DNA of 64,000 bases from assembly GCA_033961575.1 (NCBI GenBank), contig CM066730.1, forward strand, positions 112,897,523 to 112,961,522, in the 5' to 3' direction. The notes beneath the pieces are model-generated. The model ran no database searches, was not told the DNA's origin, and was given only the letters and a program-made list of their open reading frames with translations. Of the stretch, positions 11,890-24,258 are shown one piece after another. Source of the stretch: Aselliscus stoliczkanus. Its lineage: Eukaryota > Chordata > Mammalia > Chiroptera > Hipposideridae. Within the stretch, counting starts at the first letter, position 1. Every line of letters starts with the position of its first letter. The position numbers were made by a program, and so were the translations under genes.

Positions 11890-12378
11890 TTAAAAAAGCC
11901 GTTTTAACATTTCTTGCAATGCTGGCTTGGTGGTAATGAATTCCTTAAGCTTATTCTTTACTGAGAAGTTCTTTATTTCTCCTTCAATGTTAAGTGATAG
12001 CCGTGCTGGGTAGAGCAATCTTGGTTGTAGGCCTTTATTTTGTGTCACTTTGAATATCTCCTGCCACTCCCTTCTGGCCTGCAGAGTTTCTGTAGACACT
12101 TCAGCTGTTAGTCTAACAGGAGTTCCTTTGTATGTAACCTGCTGTCTTTCTCTTGCAGCCTCTAGGATTCTGTCTCTGTCTTTAACCTTTGCCATTTTAA
12201 CTACGATGTGTCTTGGTGTGGACCTATTTGGGTTTAGCTTGTTTGGAACCCTCTGCACTTCCTGGGCATGTATGTTGATTTCCTTCACCAGGGTAGGGAA
12301 GTTTTCAGTCATTATTTTTTCAAATACATTCTCGACCCCTTGCTTCTCTTCTCCTTCTGGTATTCCTATGAGCCTCAA
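11890..12378 (-). pseudogene. L1 ORF1p fragment (RNA-binding and C-terminal domains)
   Basis: 162 open codons covering the RRM and C-terminal domain of ORF1p, the nucleic-acid chaperone that coats L1 RNA. Conserved words: MTENFPTLVKEINIH, RSTPRHIVVKM, ARERQQVTYKG. The coiled-coil N-terminus lies upstream (12833-12380) in other frames, so the gene is broken. Confidence 0.85.
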
Positions 12379-12934
12379 GGTGGTTGCGTTTAATCTTGTC
12401 CCATAGGGCTCTTAAACTATTTTCATTGTTTTTTATTCTTTGGTCTTTTTGTTGTGCCAATGGGTGATTTCTGCTCTTTTGTCTTCCAAATTGCTGATCC
12501 GCTTCTCTGCTTCATCTACTCTACTGGTGATTCCTTCAAGTGTGTTCTTCATTTCCGTTATTGTATTCTTTAGTTCTGTTTGTTTTTTATGATTTCTCTA
12601 TCCTTCCTTATGTGCTCACTAAGTTTGTTAAACATTCTTATCATCAGTGTTCTAAACTCTGTCTCTGAAAGGTTGGATCCCTCTGTTTCATTTGGTTCCA
12701 TTTCTAGAGGTTTCTTCTGATCTTTTACTTGTGACATGTTTCTTTGTTTCCCCATTCTGGCTGTCGCTCTGGCATTGCTTTGATGTATTAGATAGATCAC
12801 CAGGAGTTCCCTGGCTGGATCACGCAGGCACACAGCTCAGGGCCCAACACTCCCAGGAAAACTCCCAGTCTCAGCCTGTCCCAATCAGCTCCTCGCAGAT
12901 CAGGCCAAGCAGCCCGACAACCAATCACCAGCCT

Positions 12935-13160
12935 GGCAACTCTGCAAGCGCAGTGCAGAGAGCCAGGACCTGAGGCGGCTTGCGCACTCCCGCGTCTCAG
13001 TGAGCAGCCTGTTGGAACCAGCCGGAGCACGTCTACCAGGCGTTCCCCTGGCAACTCAGCACAAGACGTGCGGAGGGTGGGGATCTGAGGCAGCCCGCGT
13101 ATTCCTGGGTCTCAGTGAGAAGCCTGTTGGAGCCAGAGGGCAGCCACCCAGCATTTTGCT
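12935..13160 (-). repeat. L1 5' UTR tandem monomers (115 bp, about two units)
   Basis: GGCAACTC starts at 12935 and again at 13050. The following words (CTGAGGCGGCTTGCGCACTC / CTGAGGCAGCCCGCGTATTC and GTCTCAGTGAG / AGCCTGTTGGA) repeat with the same spacing. CpG-rich, as expected of an L1 promoter. Confidence 0.75.
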
Positions 13161-13701
13161 CTTTTCATTTTTTTTTTCATTTTTTTTTATTTTAATTAGT
13201 TTCAGGTGTACAACACAGTGCAATAGTTATACATTTTACCCCTCAAAGTGACAACCCCCCACCCCCAATTCGCCACCCCACACCCCCCATATCATATATA
13301 TATATATTACTCTTCCTCTGACTCTCTTCCACAGTATCATCCACATCCTGTGACTATCAATATATATTCAATTACAGTAGGTATACCACCTCCGCTTTAG
13401 TAATACAGTGCAGTGATCAAACCTCTACTCCATCCATGAAATGGTCTCCCTAATAAGACCTATGATCATCTGACATTCCACAGAATATTTACAACATTAT
13501 TAATTACATTCCCCAAACTGTTTCCCACATCCCAGTGGCAATATTGTAGTTGCCCATCTCTGCTGTCTAATCCCTTCCCCTTCTCCCTCATCCCCATTCC
13601 CTTCCCAATTAGCAACCCTGATTTTTCCTCTATATCTATGAGACAGTTTCTGTTTACTTTGCTCATTCATACAGTTTTTCAGATTCCACATATGAGTGAG
13701 A

Positions 13702-14277
13702 TCATATGGTATTTGTCTTTCTCTGACTTATTTCACTTAACATAATAGTCTCTAGGTCCATCCATATCGTTGCAAATGGTACGATTTCATTCTTCTTTAT
13801 AGCGGAGTAATACTCCATTGTATAAATATACCACAGTTTCTTAATCCAGTCATCTACTGATGGGCATTTTGGTTGTTTCCATGTCTTAGCTATTGTAAAT
13901 TGTGCTGCTATGAACATAGGGGTGCATAACTTTTTTTGAATAAGTGTCTTGGTTTTTTCAGGATAAATACCTAGGAGTGGAATTGCTGAGTCAAATGGTA
14001 GCTCTATTTCCAGTTCTTTGAGATACCTCCATACTGACTTCCATGGTGGCTGCACCAATCTGCAATCCCACCAACAGTGCAGCAGGGTCCCCTTTTCCCC
14101 ACAGCCCCCCCAGCACTTGTTGTTTGTTGATTTATTGATGATAGCCATTCTGACTGGAGTGAGGTGGTATCTCATGGTGGTTTTTATTTGCATTTCCCTA
14201 ATGACCAGTGAGGTTGAACTTTTTTTCATATACCTGTTGGCCATCTGTATGTCCTCTTTAGAGAAATGTCTCTTCAT
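13702..14277 (-). pseudogene. L1 ORF2 C-terminal (Cys-rich) domain
   Basis: 191 open codons ending about 500 bp before the poly(A). Contains [39 protein letters not shown] (the Cys-rich segment) and [16 protein letters not shown]. Well preserved. Confidence 0.88.
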
Positions 14278-14934
14278 GTCTTCTGCCCATTTTTTAATTC
14301 GGTTGTTTGTTTTTTTTGGTGTTGAGTTTCATGAGTGTTTTATAAATTTTGGATATTAACCTCTTATCAGATATATCGTTGGCAAATATATTCTCCCATT
14401 CAGTAGGCTTCCTTTTTGTTTTATTAATGGTTTCCTTTGTTGTGAAAAAGCTTTTAAGTCTGATATAATCCCATATGTTCATTTTTTCTTTTACTTCCCT
14501 TGCCCGTAGGGATGTATCAGTAAAAATATTGCTCTGGGTAATGTCTGCATATTTTCTTTTAGGATTTTTATGGTTTCAGGTCTTACATTTAAGTCTTTAA
14601 TCCATTTTGAATTTTTCTTGTATAAGGCATAAGGAGGTGGTCCAGTTTCATTTTTTTGCATGTGTCAGTCCAATTTTCCCAGCACCATTTATTGAATAGA
14701 CTATCTTTACTTCAGTGTAAATTCTTGCGTCCCTTGTCATAGATTAACTGTCCGTAAATGCTTGGATTTATTTCTGGGCTCTCTGTTCTGTTCCACTGAT
14801 CGATGTGCCTGTTTTTATGCCAATACCAAACTGTCTTGATTACTGTAGCCTTGTAGTAGGTTTTGATGTCTGGTAGCGTGATCCCCCCGACTTTGTTTTT
14901 ATTTCTCAGAATTGCCGAGGCTATTCTGGGTCTT

Positions 14935-15405
14935 TTATGATTCCATATAAATTTTAGGATTATATTTTCTATTTCTGTGAAAATATAATGCCCTTGGTAG
15001 TTTGATAGGAATTGCATTGAATCTATATATTGCTTTAGGCAGTATGGACATTTTAACTATATTAATTCTTCCTATCCATGAGCATGGTAGGTGTTTCCAT
15101 TTATTTGTATCTTCTATGATTTCTTTCTTCAGTGTCTTATAATTTTCTGAGTACAGATCTTTCACTTCTTTGGTTAAATTTATTCCTAGGTATTTTATAG
15201 TTCTTGACGCAATTGTAAATGGGACAGTTTTCTTAATTTCTCTTTCCATTAGTTTATTATTGGTATATGCAAATGCCACTGATTTCTGAATATTGATTTT
15301 ATATCCTGCTACTTTAATGAATTCGTCTATCAGTACCAATAGTTTTTTGATGGAATCTTTGGGGTTCTCTATATGCAGTATCATGTCATCTGCATATAAT
15401 GACAA
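14935..15405 (-). pseudogene. L1 ORF2 reverse-transcriptase fragment
   Basis: 156 open codons starting [19 protein letters not shown] is the polymerase catalytic motif. Downstream words such as [27 protein letters not shown] and [13 protein letters not shown] are typical of the L1 thumb. It is frameshifted against the C-terminal part at 14277-13702. Confidence 0.88.
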
Positions 15406-16206
15406 TTTTGATACACAGTTCTATTCTGAAAAACAAATCAATCTCCCAGTGACTTGATTTTTCTTCACACAGGATGATTCTTGCATTTTGTAGCCAAAGG
15501 ATTTTGATGACTTCTAAAAAAGGAGAAAAATCAAAAACCGTTTCCCTTCTGGAAACTACAACTCCTTCCCTTACTTGAATATCATAAATGGCTCTATAGA
15601 TATGGCATTTCATTGGTCTGTCATATGTCAAACCAAATTAAAAACTCAGGTTTTAATGAATACTTGTCACAGTCTATAGCTGTTCTCAACTAGGACGATG
15701 AGACAGAAGAGACGCATGAAATCTGTGGCTTAACAATCCATGGCTTGTGTTCCTGTGGTCATTCTAGTCCCAGGTCCTCCCTCACCGTCAGTCTCACTGC
15801 CTGATTAATAGTTAGTTAAGCCTTAGGGGTTGGGAGAGGACTCAGATGAGGTGATGACTGCTTCTCAGTGATGATGACCCCCGCACTGGATAGAGCCACT
15901 CTACTGCATTATACAGTAGAGTGTGAGTGTGAGTGTGCTGTGGCGGCAACATCCAATTTGAGTTTCCCACAGCATTGGGAGCACTTTGGCACTCGTAGAC
16001 ATTCATTGTAAGGGCACAACCAAAAATACATGAATTTTTCATTGCAGGGCTTAGCCTCTGCATACTGTGCCAAGAATGTAGCAGGAAAGAAGTAAACTCA
16101 GAGACTGCCAAAGTGAAGCCAAAATTTTCAGAGAGACACAGGTGATAAGTATCATGGTTAGGTTGGAGTGGTGGTTGGGGACCCCTAGCAAGAGCTGTTG
16201 ATTCTA
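15406..16206 (+). other. Paralogous upstream region of GBP copy 1
   Basis: Homologous to 56900-57570 (see copy 2). The homology begins exactly where the reversed L1 of 13165-15405 ends. About 4.7 kb of L1, SINE and MIR insertions now separate it from exon 2 at 20884, against about 0.1 kb in copy 2. A short TG repeat lies at 15921-15940. Confidence 0.6.
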
Positions 16207-16218
16207 GCGTTTCTTTTT

Positions 16219-16336
16219 CTTTCTTTTTTTTTTTTTTTTTTGAGGGCAGTGTCACTGGCCCTCATATGTGGGACCCGAACCAGGGCCACCAGCCTCCCAA
16301 GCCAGTGCTCAACTACCGTGCCACTCGGCCAGCCCT
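16219..16336 (-). mobile_element. Short tRNA-derived SINE, reversed
   Basis: Poly(T), then GAGGGCAGTGTCACTGGCCC, ending CCACTCGGCCAGCCC. Imperfect target duplication GCRTTTCTTTTT at 16207 and 16338. Same family as 16999, 42307, 55337, 59383 and 60182. Confidence 0.85.
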
Positions 16337-16835
16337 TGCATTTCTTTTTGTTACTCATTTTGTGTCTCTTTCCTCACAGTTTCTCTGAAATGTAATTACT
16401 GGAGGGAGTTTCCACCAGGGCCAAACTGTGGGCTGTTGAGTGAGTTTGCCTCAGAAGCCATCAGAGCACAGGTGGATTTTTGAAAGGAAAGGGCCAAGGA
16501 TTTATAGTTATCCCAGTCTTAGTTATAGTAAGGACCCTCTTCTTTTGTCAGTCTGTGGCTGGACAACAGGTCTGTCTTTGGTCATTTGGGTCCCTGCACT
16601 ATGTACATGAAAGTGCCCAAGGAACAAGCCAATAATTAGAGCTCGGAATAGCTGAGATTTTTCTCAGAACCTTTCACTGTCCATGTGCTTCACAGTAGGA
16701 ACACCAAAAGAATAAATAAATATCTCATTAAAGGTAAATATATGGCCAATTATAACAGCTATTATTATTGTAACAACAGCCTGTCACTTTTTGTTTTCAA
16801 CTATGTTTAAGAAACAAACTTAAAATATAGCCTAT
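16337..16835. other. Unassigned sequence between SINEs
   Basis: No gene or repeat family recognised. It has no counterpart upstream of GBP copy 2. Confidence 0.4.
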
Positions 16836-16985
16836 GCTCAACAGTGCAAGCTGAGCTCTGAACAACAGCAGTTCGATGCCCAGCCTGAGCTGAGCTGCCG
16901 TAGAGCTGTCAACAGGTGGCAGGATGGCTCAGCTAAATAAAAAAATAAAAAAATTTAAAATAAATAAATAAATAAAAAATCGAAT
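16836..16985 (+). mobile_element. VES-type SINE, 5'-truncated
   Basis: TGAGCTCTGAACAACAGCAG through TGTCAACAGGTGGCAGGATG and GGCTCAGC, followed by an A-rich AAATAAAA tail. Confidence 0.8.
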
Positions 16986-16998
16986 GGGAGCAATTTTG

Positions 16999-17106
16999 GG
17001 CTGGCCAAGTGGCGCAGTGGTTAAGCGCTGGCTTCGAAGCCAGGGACCCTGGTTCGGGTCCCACATATGAGGGCCAGTGACACTGCCCTCAAAAAAAAAA
17101 AAAAAA
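16999..17106 (+). mobile_element. Short tRNA-derived SINE, near full-length
   Basis: The A box TGGCGCAGTGG and B box GGTTCGGGTCC are almost perfect tRNA promoter elements; it ends GACACTGCCCTC plus poly(A). It reads like a tRNA head with an 8-bp self-complementary GGCTTCGAAGCC where the anticodon arm would be. Confidence 0.88.
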
Positions 17107-17299
17107 TGTAGCCTACAATCCAGTATTATTTTAGCTTTGATTTGTAAATCACATTTTGTTTTGTATGCAGTTTAAGAGATTAATGCTTTGAAATGTTTAG
17201 TTTACATTTTTGGGCACACAATGTATAAGGATGGTGTTTCCTGCCATCAACAACTGAAAGGGGTGAGAACAGAGCTGTAAAAGAGCAGAGTTTTTATAT

Positions 17300-19320
17300 T
17301 ATTCAAGTTAAATTGGTATAAATTCAAATTAAAGTGTGATAATTTTAGGATGTTAATTATAATCCCTATGATAACCACAAAGAAAATAGGTCTTCAATAT
17401 ATCCAAAGGAAATGATTAGAGAATTAAAACCTTTTACTATAAAAAAGTTAACTAAACATAAAAGACAGTAGTGCAGTAAATGAAGGATAAAAAACTACAA
17501 GACATATAGAAAACAAATAGCAAAATGATAGATGTAATTGCTCTTTATCAGTAATTACTCTAAATGTAAATGGATTAAATTCTACAATCAAAAGATAGAA
17601 ATTCATAGAATTTATTTAAAAAAACATGATCCACCAATATGCTGTCTAGAAGACTTACTTTAAATCCAAAAACATAAATAGGCTGTAAGAGAAATGATGG
17701 GTAAGAACATTTCATGAAAATAGTAACAAAAAGAGAGCATGGGTGGCTATACTAATATCATACAAACTCTAAAATCAAAAAGTTATAAGAGACACAGAAT
17801 TACATTACATATTATTAAAAGGTTCAACATAGATATAGAGAAAGGTATAATAATTATAAGCATTTATGTACCTAATAGCAGACCATGAAAACTTACAAAG
17901 CAAAAATTGACAGAACTGAAATGAAAATAAACAGTTCTACCAAGATAATTATTAGAGAGTTCAATATCCCTCTCTCAATAATGAATAGAAATAATCACAC
18001 AGAAGATAAGTAATGGAGATTGAACAATGATGTAAACCAACTAGATCTAACAGAACCCTCTGCAAATAATAGCAGCATACACATTCTTCTCAAGGGCATG
18101 TGGGACATTTTTCAGGATAGTCCATATCTTAACTACAAATTTAGTCTTAATCAGTATAAAAAGATAGATATTACACAAACTACCTTCTCTGACCACAGTG
18201 GAGGAAGTTAGAAATCAGTAATAGAAATAAAACTGGAATGTTACTAATTTGTGGAAATTAAACAACACACTCTTAAATGACCAATAGGTCAAGGAAAAAA
18301 ATCACAAGGGAAATTGGAAAATACATAGAGACAAATGATAATGATGACACAACATACCAAAACTTATGGGATGCAGCGAAAGCAGTGCTAAGAGGAAATT
18401 TATAGATATTAAATGCTTACATGAAAAAAGAAGAAAGACCTCAAATTAAAAATCTAACTTTTTTCTAATCTAAAGAACTAGAAAAAGGTGAACAAACTGA
18501 ACCTAAATATACCAAAAGGAAGTAAGTAATAAAGATTAGAGTAGAATATGGGCCAGCCCAGTGCCTCAGTTGGTTAAGAGCTCGCTCGAGTGTGAGCTCT
18601 GAGCAACAGAGTTTCCTGCTGGATTCCAGGTCTGAGCTGAGCAACTGCTGAGCTGCCAACAATGGCTCAGCTAAAAAAACAAAACAAACAAACAAACAAA
18701 AAATTACAGTAGAATAAGTGAAATAGAGCATAGAAAAACAATAGAGAAAATCAATGAAACCAGAAGTTGGTTGCCTGAAATGATCAATAAATTAACAAAG
18801 CTTTAGCTAGATTGATTAAGAAAAGAGAGAAGACACAAATATTGAAATCAGAAATGAAAGTAGAGAGGTTATGATCGATTGGTTTTTTGTTTTCTTTTAG
18901 AAAGAAAGGGATTATAAGAGAGTACTATGAACAATTGCACAACAAATTAGATAACCTAGATGAACTGGACAAATTCCTAGAAAGACGAAGTCACACAGAA
19001 AATTATCATTGACCTACAATTGATAAGGAGATTTAATCAATAATCAAAATTTTCCTGGCAGAAAAAAACAACTTGATGGCTTTACTGGTGAGTTCTAAGG
19101 CTTTTGAAGAACAACACCAATGCTTCTCAAAATTTTAAAACAATTGAAGAGAAAGAAACACTTTCTAACTCATTTTATGATCCCAGTATTATGCTGATAC
19201 CAAAGCCACACAAAGACACTACAAGAAAGGAAAACTACAGACCAATATCCCTGATGAATATTGATACAAAATTCATCAACAAAGTATGTACTAGCAAACT
19301 GAATTCAGCAGCATATTAAA
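17300..19320 (+). mobile_element. Old forward L1 (ORF2 endonuclease to reverse transcriptase)
   Basis: Heavily mutated ORF2 on the + strand. Recognisable: the endonuclease region (AATGTAAATGGATTAAATTC), ACAGTGGAGGAAGTTAGAAATC, and near the end IPKPHKDTTRKENYRPISLMNI from the reverse-transcriptase start. No long open frame. A VES SINE is inserted at 18551. Confidence 0.8.
18551..18704 (+). mobile_element. VES-type SINE inside the forward L1
   Basis: GGCCAGCCCAGTGCCTCAGT to CTGCCAACAATGGCTCAGC plus an ACAAAC-rich tail. AGTAGAATA flanks both sides. Confidence 0.85.
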
Positions 19321-20404
19321 AGAATTATGTTCCATGACCCTCCATGACCAAGTGGAGTTTATCTCCCATCTTCCTAGTTTGAGGTGGTTACTGGTACACA
19401 CTGGTAGCTGTTCCCTCATATCTATTCTTCCCATCTATACTAGTTGAACACTTGCTTATTTTCTGTGTACATGTTTTCCCAGACTACTCATGGGAATTCC
19501 AGCTTACCCTGTGGCTGGATATGGCAATGAGATAACTTAAATCTATTGTTTGTAAGTAGAAGTGATGAACTCATTATTATTATTATTATTCATTAAAGTT
19601 TATTGGGGTGACAATGGTCAGTAAAGTTACATAGATTTCAAGTTTACAATTCTGTAAACATTATCTATTGTATATATCACATTGTGTGTTCACCCAGAGT
19701 CAGCGCTTAAAGTAGGGGCCTATGCTTCTCCAATCTGCTTATTACAAATATGATGCCATAGCACCTTACACCTTGGGCTGCCACTTACAATTGACTGAGC
19801 ATAGGATATAAGTAAGGCCCCTGAGTACCAATCCTTTATGACAAGTTTAACTTGCCAGTTGTGGACTACTAATCCTGGAATTTATGAAAGAGAGTAATAT
19901 ATTTAAATTGTTTATGAGCCATTTAAAAAAAATTTCTCACAAGTAAACCTAATTCTAGCTGATACAATCACTTTAGTATTACTTTGAGGGCAAGGGTCAT
20001 AGTAAATAATTTTATCCCAGGAAACAAGTACAGTTTCAGGTACATAATAGATGCTCATCCAATGCATTTTAATTAATTAAGGATAGTATTGATAGGACTG
20101 GATGTCAAGGAGTGAAAACAGAATGCATACCATTCAAAAACTACTAGGTGACCTGGAGCCATTGAGGAAAAACTCATCATGCAAGGAAAGAGCCTGGTCT
20201 AGAGACTGCTGACTGGTATGAAGAATAAAGGCCCTGACTGTTGAATTAAGAGGAACCCATCTCGTCATACTATTATATTAAATATGTATTGTTGGTATAG
20301 AAGAGTCAACAGAAAGCTCCTATACATTCCTGATCTAGGAGAGTATGAGGTAATCTATGTTGTTGAGAAAGATTATTTTGCCAGATAAGTGATTGCAAAG
20401 GAAG
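19321..20404. other. Mostly unassigned; reversed L1 3' end at about 19585-19720
   Basis: TTTATTGGGGTGACAATGGT through CACCCAGAGTCAGCGC is a common laurasiatherian L1 3'-end motif in antisense, with an ATT repeat at 19575. The remainder shows nothing I can name. Confidence 0.45.
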
Positions 20405-20650
20405 GCATGGTGACACAACTTGCCCTGGTTTCAAATCGAGGATCTACTACTTTTTCATATATAAATTTGAACATATCCCTCAGTCTTCCTGAGCTTCATC
20501 TACTACATATGCAAAGTGGGTATAATAACCCCCAAATTGCGAGGTTCTTATAAATACCCGTGAGGTCAATTATGTAAGGCATGTGTCACAGAGCTCAACA
20601 CAATGTAGGCTCTCAATCCATGATAAGCATTGATTGAATTTTATTTTTAT
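20405..20650 (+). mobile_element. MIR SINE
   Basis: TGGTTTCAAATCGAGGATCT, AAAGTGGGTATAATAA and the core ending in CACAATGTAGGCTCTCAATC follow the MIR consensus order. Old and diverged. Confidence 0.75.
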
Positions 20651-20883
20651 TATGGAGGTAAAACTTTGGAGGCTGGTCATATCTGCTGTTTCATCATCAG
20701 AGATTATGGCAGAGAAAGGCCTCTTGTGGTCTGCTAATACAATACTACATTTTGTGTCATAGATAAGTATGGAGTACTTTTATATAAGAGTGCTGATGTA
20801 CACATGCTTTGATTAACCTTGAGACAGAGAATGAATCTGTGATCTTATTGCTACTGAAGATTCCTTTGGGTTTGCAGGCTGCC

Positions 20884-21070
20884 ATGGCTTCTGGACCCAT
20901 GTTGGTTCCCAGGTGTTTGGTGGAAAACAAGAATGAGCAGTTGTCAGTGAACCAGAAGGCCTTAAGGATTCTTTACAGGATTTCTCAACCTGTGGAGATT
21001 GTGGCCATTGTCGGGAAGTATGGTACAGGAAAATCCTACTTAATGAACTGTCTTGCAAGAGAAAAGAATG
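20884..21070 (+). pseudogene. GBP copy 1, first coding exon
   Basis: Acceptor GGTTTGCAG, ATG at 20884, donor GTGAGT after a one-base split glycine codon, as in copy 2. The 187-nt open frame contains [12 protein letters not shown]: GxxxxGKS is kept but the arginine of the usual GLYRTGKS is Gly. Confidence 0.9.
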
Positions 21071-21489
21071 GTGAGTAAAGTACTGTGATGGGCCATTTGC
21101 TTGACTCCAGTGGAATCTCAGCTTTTTACCAGTCCTCCAGGGTCTCATGAAGGGAGATTCCAAATTTCTTATTGAACACATCTTCTAATTCTAATTCTCA
21201 CCAGGAAAATTGCAACTTGATCTTTTCTGTTTCTAATTCTTACTCCTATTGTTTCCACTTCCTATAAAAGGAAAATCTCCCATACCAATGCTCTCAAGGC
21301 CATCTTTTCTAACCTGCCAGGCATTGTGCTCTACAGTTAGTATCTCCCACATCATATTTTGCTTTCTATCCTCTCAAATACTATTAATAACCAACAAGCT
21401 TGAATATCTTTCATATTAAAAATTCTCCCTGGACTCCATATCTCATTATAACTATTGTCCTCTCTCCACACTTCCCTTTCCAAGCTAAA

Positions 21490-22900
21490 ATATTTTGTCT
21501 TAATTGCCTTTTCCCACTTCTCTTCCCACCTCTCACTTCAATGGACTCATCTCTGGTTTAATCACCAACAGTCCACCAAATGCTCTTGTTATATTTACCA
21601 ATGACCTGCATTTTGTATGGTTCAATGGACCTTTCTTTGTATCCATCTTAGTCTCCTGTTTGGCATCATATCTCATAGTTGACTTCTCTCTGCTCCTTGA
21701 AATTCTTTCCTTTCTTGACTTCTGAGGCACCACACTTTTCGGGGTTTTTTTCTAGTTCTGTGTTTAGTTCTCTTCAGTCTATCACTCTCCAACTTTTCAT
21801 CCGGTCAGCTGAGTTTAAGGTCACCCTAGGACTTGGCCCTAGGATATTTTCTCTCCTCTATTTATACACTGTCAAAGTGATCTCATCCAATCTCTGGGCT
21901 TTAAATGTAGCTTTCATTCTCATACCTCTCTAACTGATATATCTTGCCATATATCTGTTCTGACATGCAGACTCAATCAAATAGCCACCTAATTTTTTTC
22001 TTTTTGAAAGTTGTCCAGTTTAAGTTATCATGTTCATAATGAAAGTCTTGATCAATCCCCACTCCTACACCCAAATGAAACCAATCCAAACAAAGCAAAA
22101 TATAAACACGCTCTCTGCTTTCTCAAACATTTTTTTTTCCCAATAGTGTACCACCAACCTTCTAGTCTCAAGCCCAAAAACTTATATTCCTTACTTAGGT
22201 CATCTCCCAGGTCTAATTCATACATCAGGCCTCTTGTCATTCTTATTAAATATATCTCAAATCTGTTTCTTTCTCCCTGTTTTCATTTTACCATTTTTAT
22301 TTATGAGGTTAAGTCAGCCTCATCCTTTGCGTGAAATAACTTTATTTCCTGAAGTGTCTTTGTTGTTTCTACTTTGACCCTCTTTAGTAAATTATCTTCA
22401 AAGCAATCAAGCAAAGTTTAATCTAGTTGTTTTTAATACCCTCCTTAAGCTTGCATTATAGTTACTTAAAATCCATACTCCTTGGAGGCCCACAATGACC
22501 TGGTCTTTCCTATTTCTCCAAACTCATCTTTGATACTTTCTCCATCACTGGTTATGTTACAGCTATACTGACCTCCTACTTACCCTTGCAAATTGCAAGC
22601 CCTTCCCTATCTCTAGATCTTTGCACTTGTAGTTCACTTTGCCTGCGGTGCTTGCTGTTTCTTCACCCAGCTAGCTCATTTTATTTAAGGTTCTGCACAA
22701 ATGGTAGTTCTCAAAGAAGTCTTCCCTGACTCATGCCACTTCTCCACTTACATTTAACACAATGTGAACACATTTAAAATATTTATATCTTTAGTTATTA
22801 TTTTTCTTCTTGTATTAAAATTAAAATCAATAGAGGAAAAAACCTTACCTGGATTCTTTGCTGATGGATTTCCTGCAATGAGGACAGTGTATAAAACATA
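21490..22900 (+). mobile_element. L2-type LINE remnant in intron 2 of GBP copy 1
   Basis: Words such as TCAAGCCCAAAAACTTATAT, the TGACCTCCTACTTACC region and AGTCTTCCCTGACTCATGCC follow the L2 3' end. Ancient; the open frames in it are accidental. Confidence 0.65.
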
Positions 22901-23650
22901 GTAAGGATACAATAATAAATGCTTTTTCAATTGAATAAGAGAGAAATAAATCAGGAAGTTTATCTTTTAGCTCACTGTTATCTTTATGTGGCTTTAGCTA
23001 GCCTTCATAAAAATTCTGATTATAGCATGGTACCTTGGTGTTGTAAAATATCTTGTAGTCTAGCATATCCAAATCCTACAAAGCACATGATAGGATTTAA
23101 TGTAATAAGAATCTGACATTGGGCATATTAAAATTGTCATAATAAAAATAGAGGACAACTCACTCAGTTTCATGACAGAAAATAAGACTATAGAAGAAAC
23201 ATCAGCCATTTATCAACACTTTTTCTTATTTTGGTTCTATGGAGGGCTCTCAGAAGTTCTGATTTCCCTTAACATAGGATAAAAATAGCATGAATACAAT
23301 GTAATAATATTTCTCTTAGGGAATGTTTTAACTGTTGCTGGGACCCCGTGAATTAGTTGTGATTCAGAGCATCTTCCAAACAGATGAGAAGTGAAATGCA
23401 GCCACAATCTTTTGAGGTTTTAGAAAAGTATGTTTATTTTTATCCATTCCTGTCTCCCCATAGTCTTATCCATTAAGACCAGATTTCACCTGGCTGGTTC
23501 ATGAACTGGTTATAAATTTTCAGTCTTAGCACTCATTGACTATAAGTCTCCAAAAGGGCAGGTATTTCTGTCTTTTTTAGCCTCTGCTGTTTCTCCTGAG
23601 CCTTGATCATATCCCCAATGCCTAAAACATACTTGATAAGTAACTATTGA
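22901..23650. other. Intron 2 of GBP copy 1, unassigned
   Basis: AT-rich, no repeat family recognised. 21071-21490 and 23842-24258 of the same intron are likewise without recognisable content. Confidence 0.4.
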
Positions 23651-23790
23651 GGGCCGGCTGAATGGCTCAGTTGTTTAAGAGCTCGCTCAAGAGTATGAGC
23701 TGAGCTCTGAACAACAGCAGTTTGACACCCAGCCCAAGCTGAGCTGCTGTTGAGCTGCCAACAGGTGGCAGGATGGCTCAGCAAAAATAA

Positions 23791-23829
<39 letters not shown>

Positions 23830-23830
23830 A
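23651..23830 (+). mobile_element. VES-type SINE with target duplication
   Basis: GTAACTATTGA occurs at 23640-23650 and 23831-23841. The body runs from GGGCCGGCTGAATGGCTCAG to GGCAGGATGGCTCAGC; the tail is about a dozen AAAT units. Confidence 0.92.
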
Positions 23831-24258
23831 GTAACTATTGAATATATTGTCTTGTTTATTCTTCAGACTATTGAAGGGTCTTGATCTAATTACAATACAT
23901 TCAACTAGCTTACCTTCTTTAGGGAGTTATTGTTGAACAGTTAAAAATGAAAGCTTTCTTTTGTGTAGCATGCCCTTTCTCTCATCGAATGTGTTAGTAG
24001 GCCACGTAGACACAAACAGAGATTTTTTTACATTGGAAAATGGAATTAGCATTATGAATAAACTAAACTTATGTGAAAGACTATGACTTCAATAGGTGTG
24101 AGTGGTTAGATGACACACAAAGTTGAACATCCTTGAAATGGAGAAAGCACCATGCTGTATCGGAGGGCATTTATAACCCTGTATGTCTAATTTTGTAGCC
24201 CATGGGCTTCTTGGACAATCTGTTGTCACCTTATGTTGCTTTCCCCCTTTCCCTTCAG

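Larger units (their letters stand above)
10530..13160 (-). mobile_element. L1 element, reversed, with most of ORF2 deleted
   Basis: + strand order: 3' UTR tail (TTAGTTTCAGGTGTACAACA, 10545-11250, with a partly repeated segment near 11104), then directly the ORF2 endonuclease (about 11840-11250, motifs IIIGDFNTPLS and SKIDHV), ORF1 (12760-11890, 162 codons open, PRHIVVKMAKV and ARERQQVTYKGTPVRL) and a GC-rich 5' UTR (12770-13160). The reverse transcriptase is missing. A second L1 abuts its 5' end. Confidence 0.88.
13165..15405 (-). mobile_element. L1 element, reversed, 5'-truncated
   Basis: Poly(T) at 13167-13190, 3' UTR 13195-13700, then ORF2 read on the minus strand from 15405 to 13702. The break at 15405 coincides with resumption of the GBP upstream homology, so this is a simple 5'-truncated insertion. 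Confidence 0.9.

Noticed and set aside
16999..17106. Possible tRNA gene
   Set aside because: Pol III boxes are present, but the poly(A) tail, the GGCTTCGAAGCC arm and many sister copies show it is a SINE.
22919..23116. 65-codon frame in GBP copy 1 intron 2
   Set aside because: No conserved content and no splice signals; consistent with chance.
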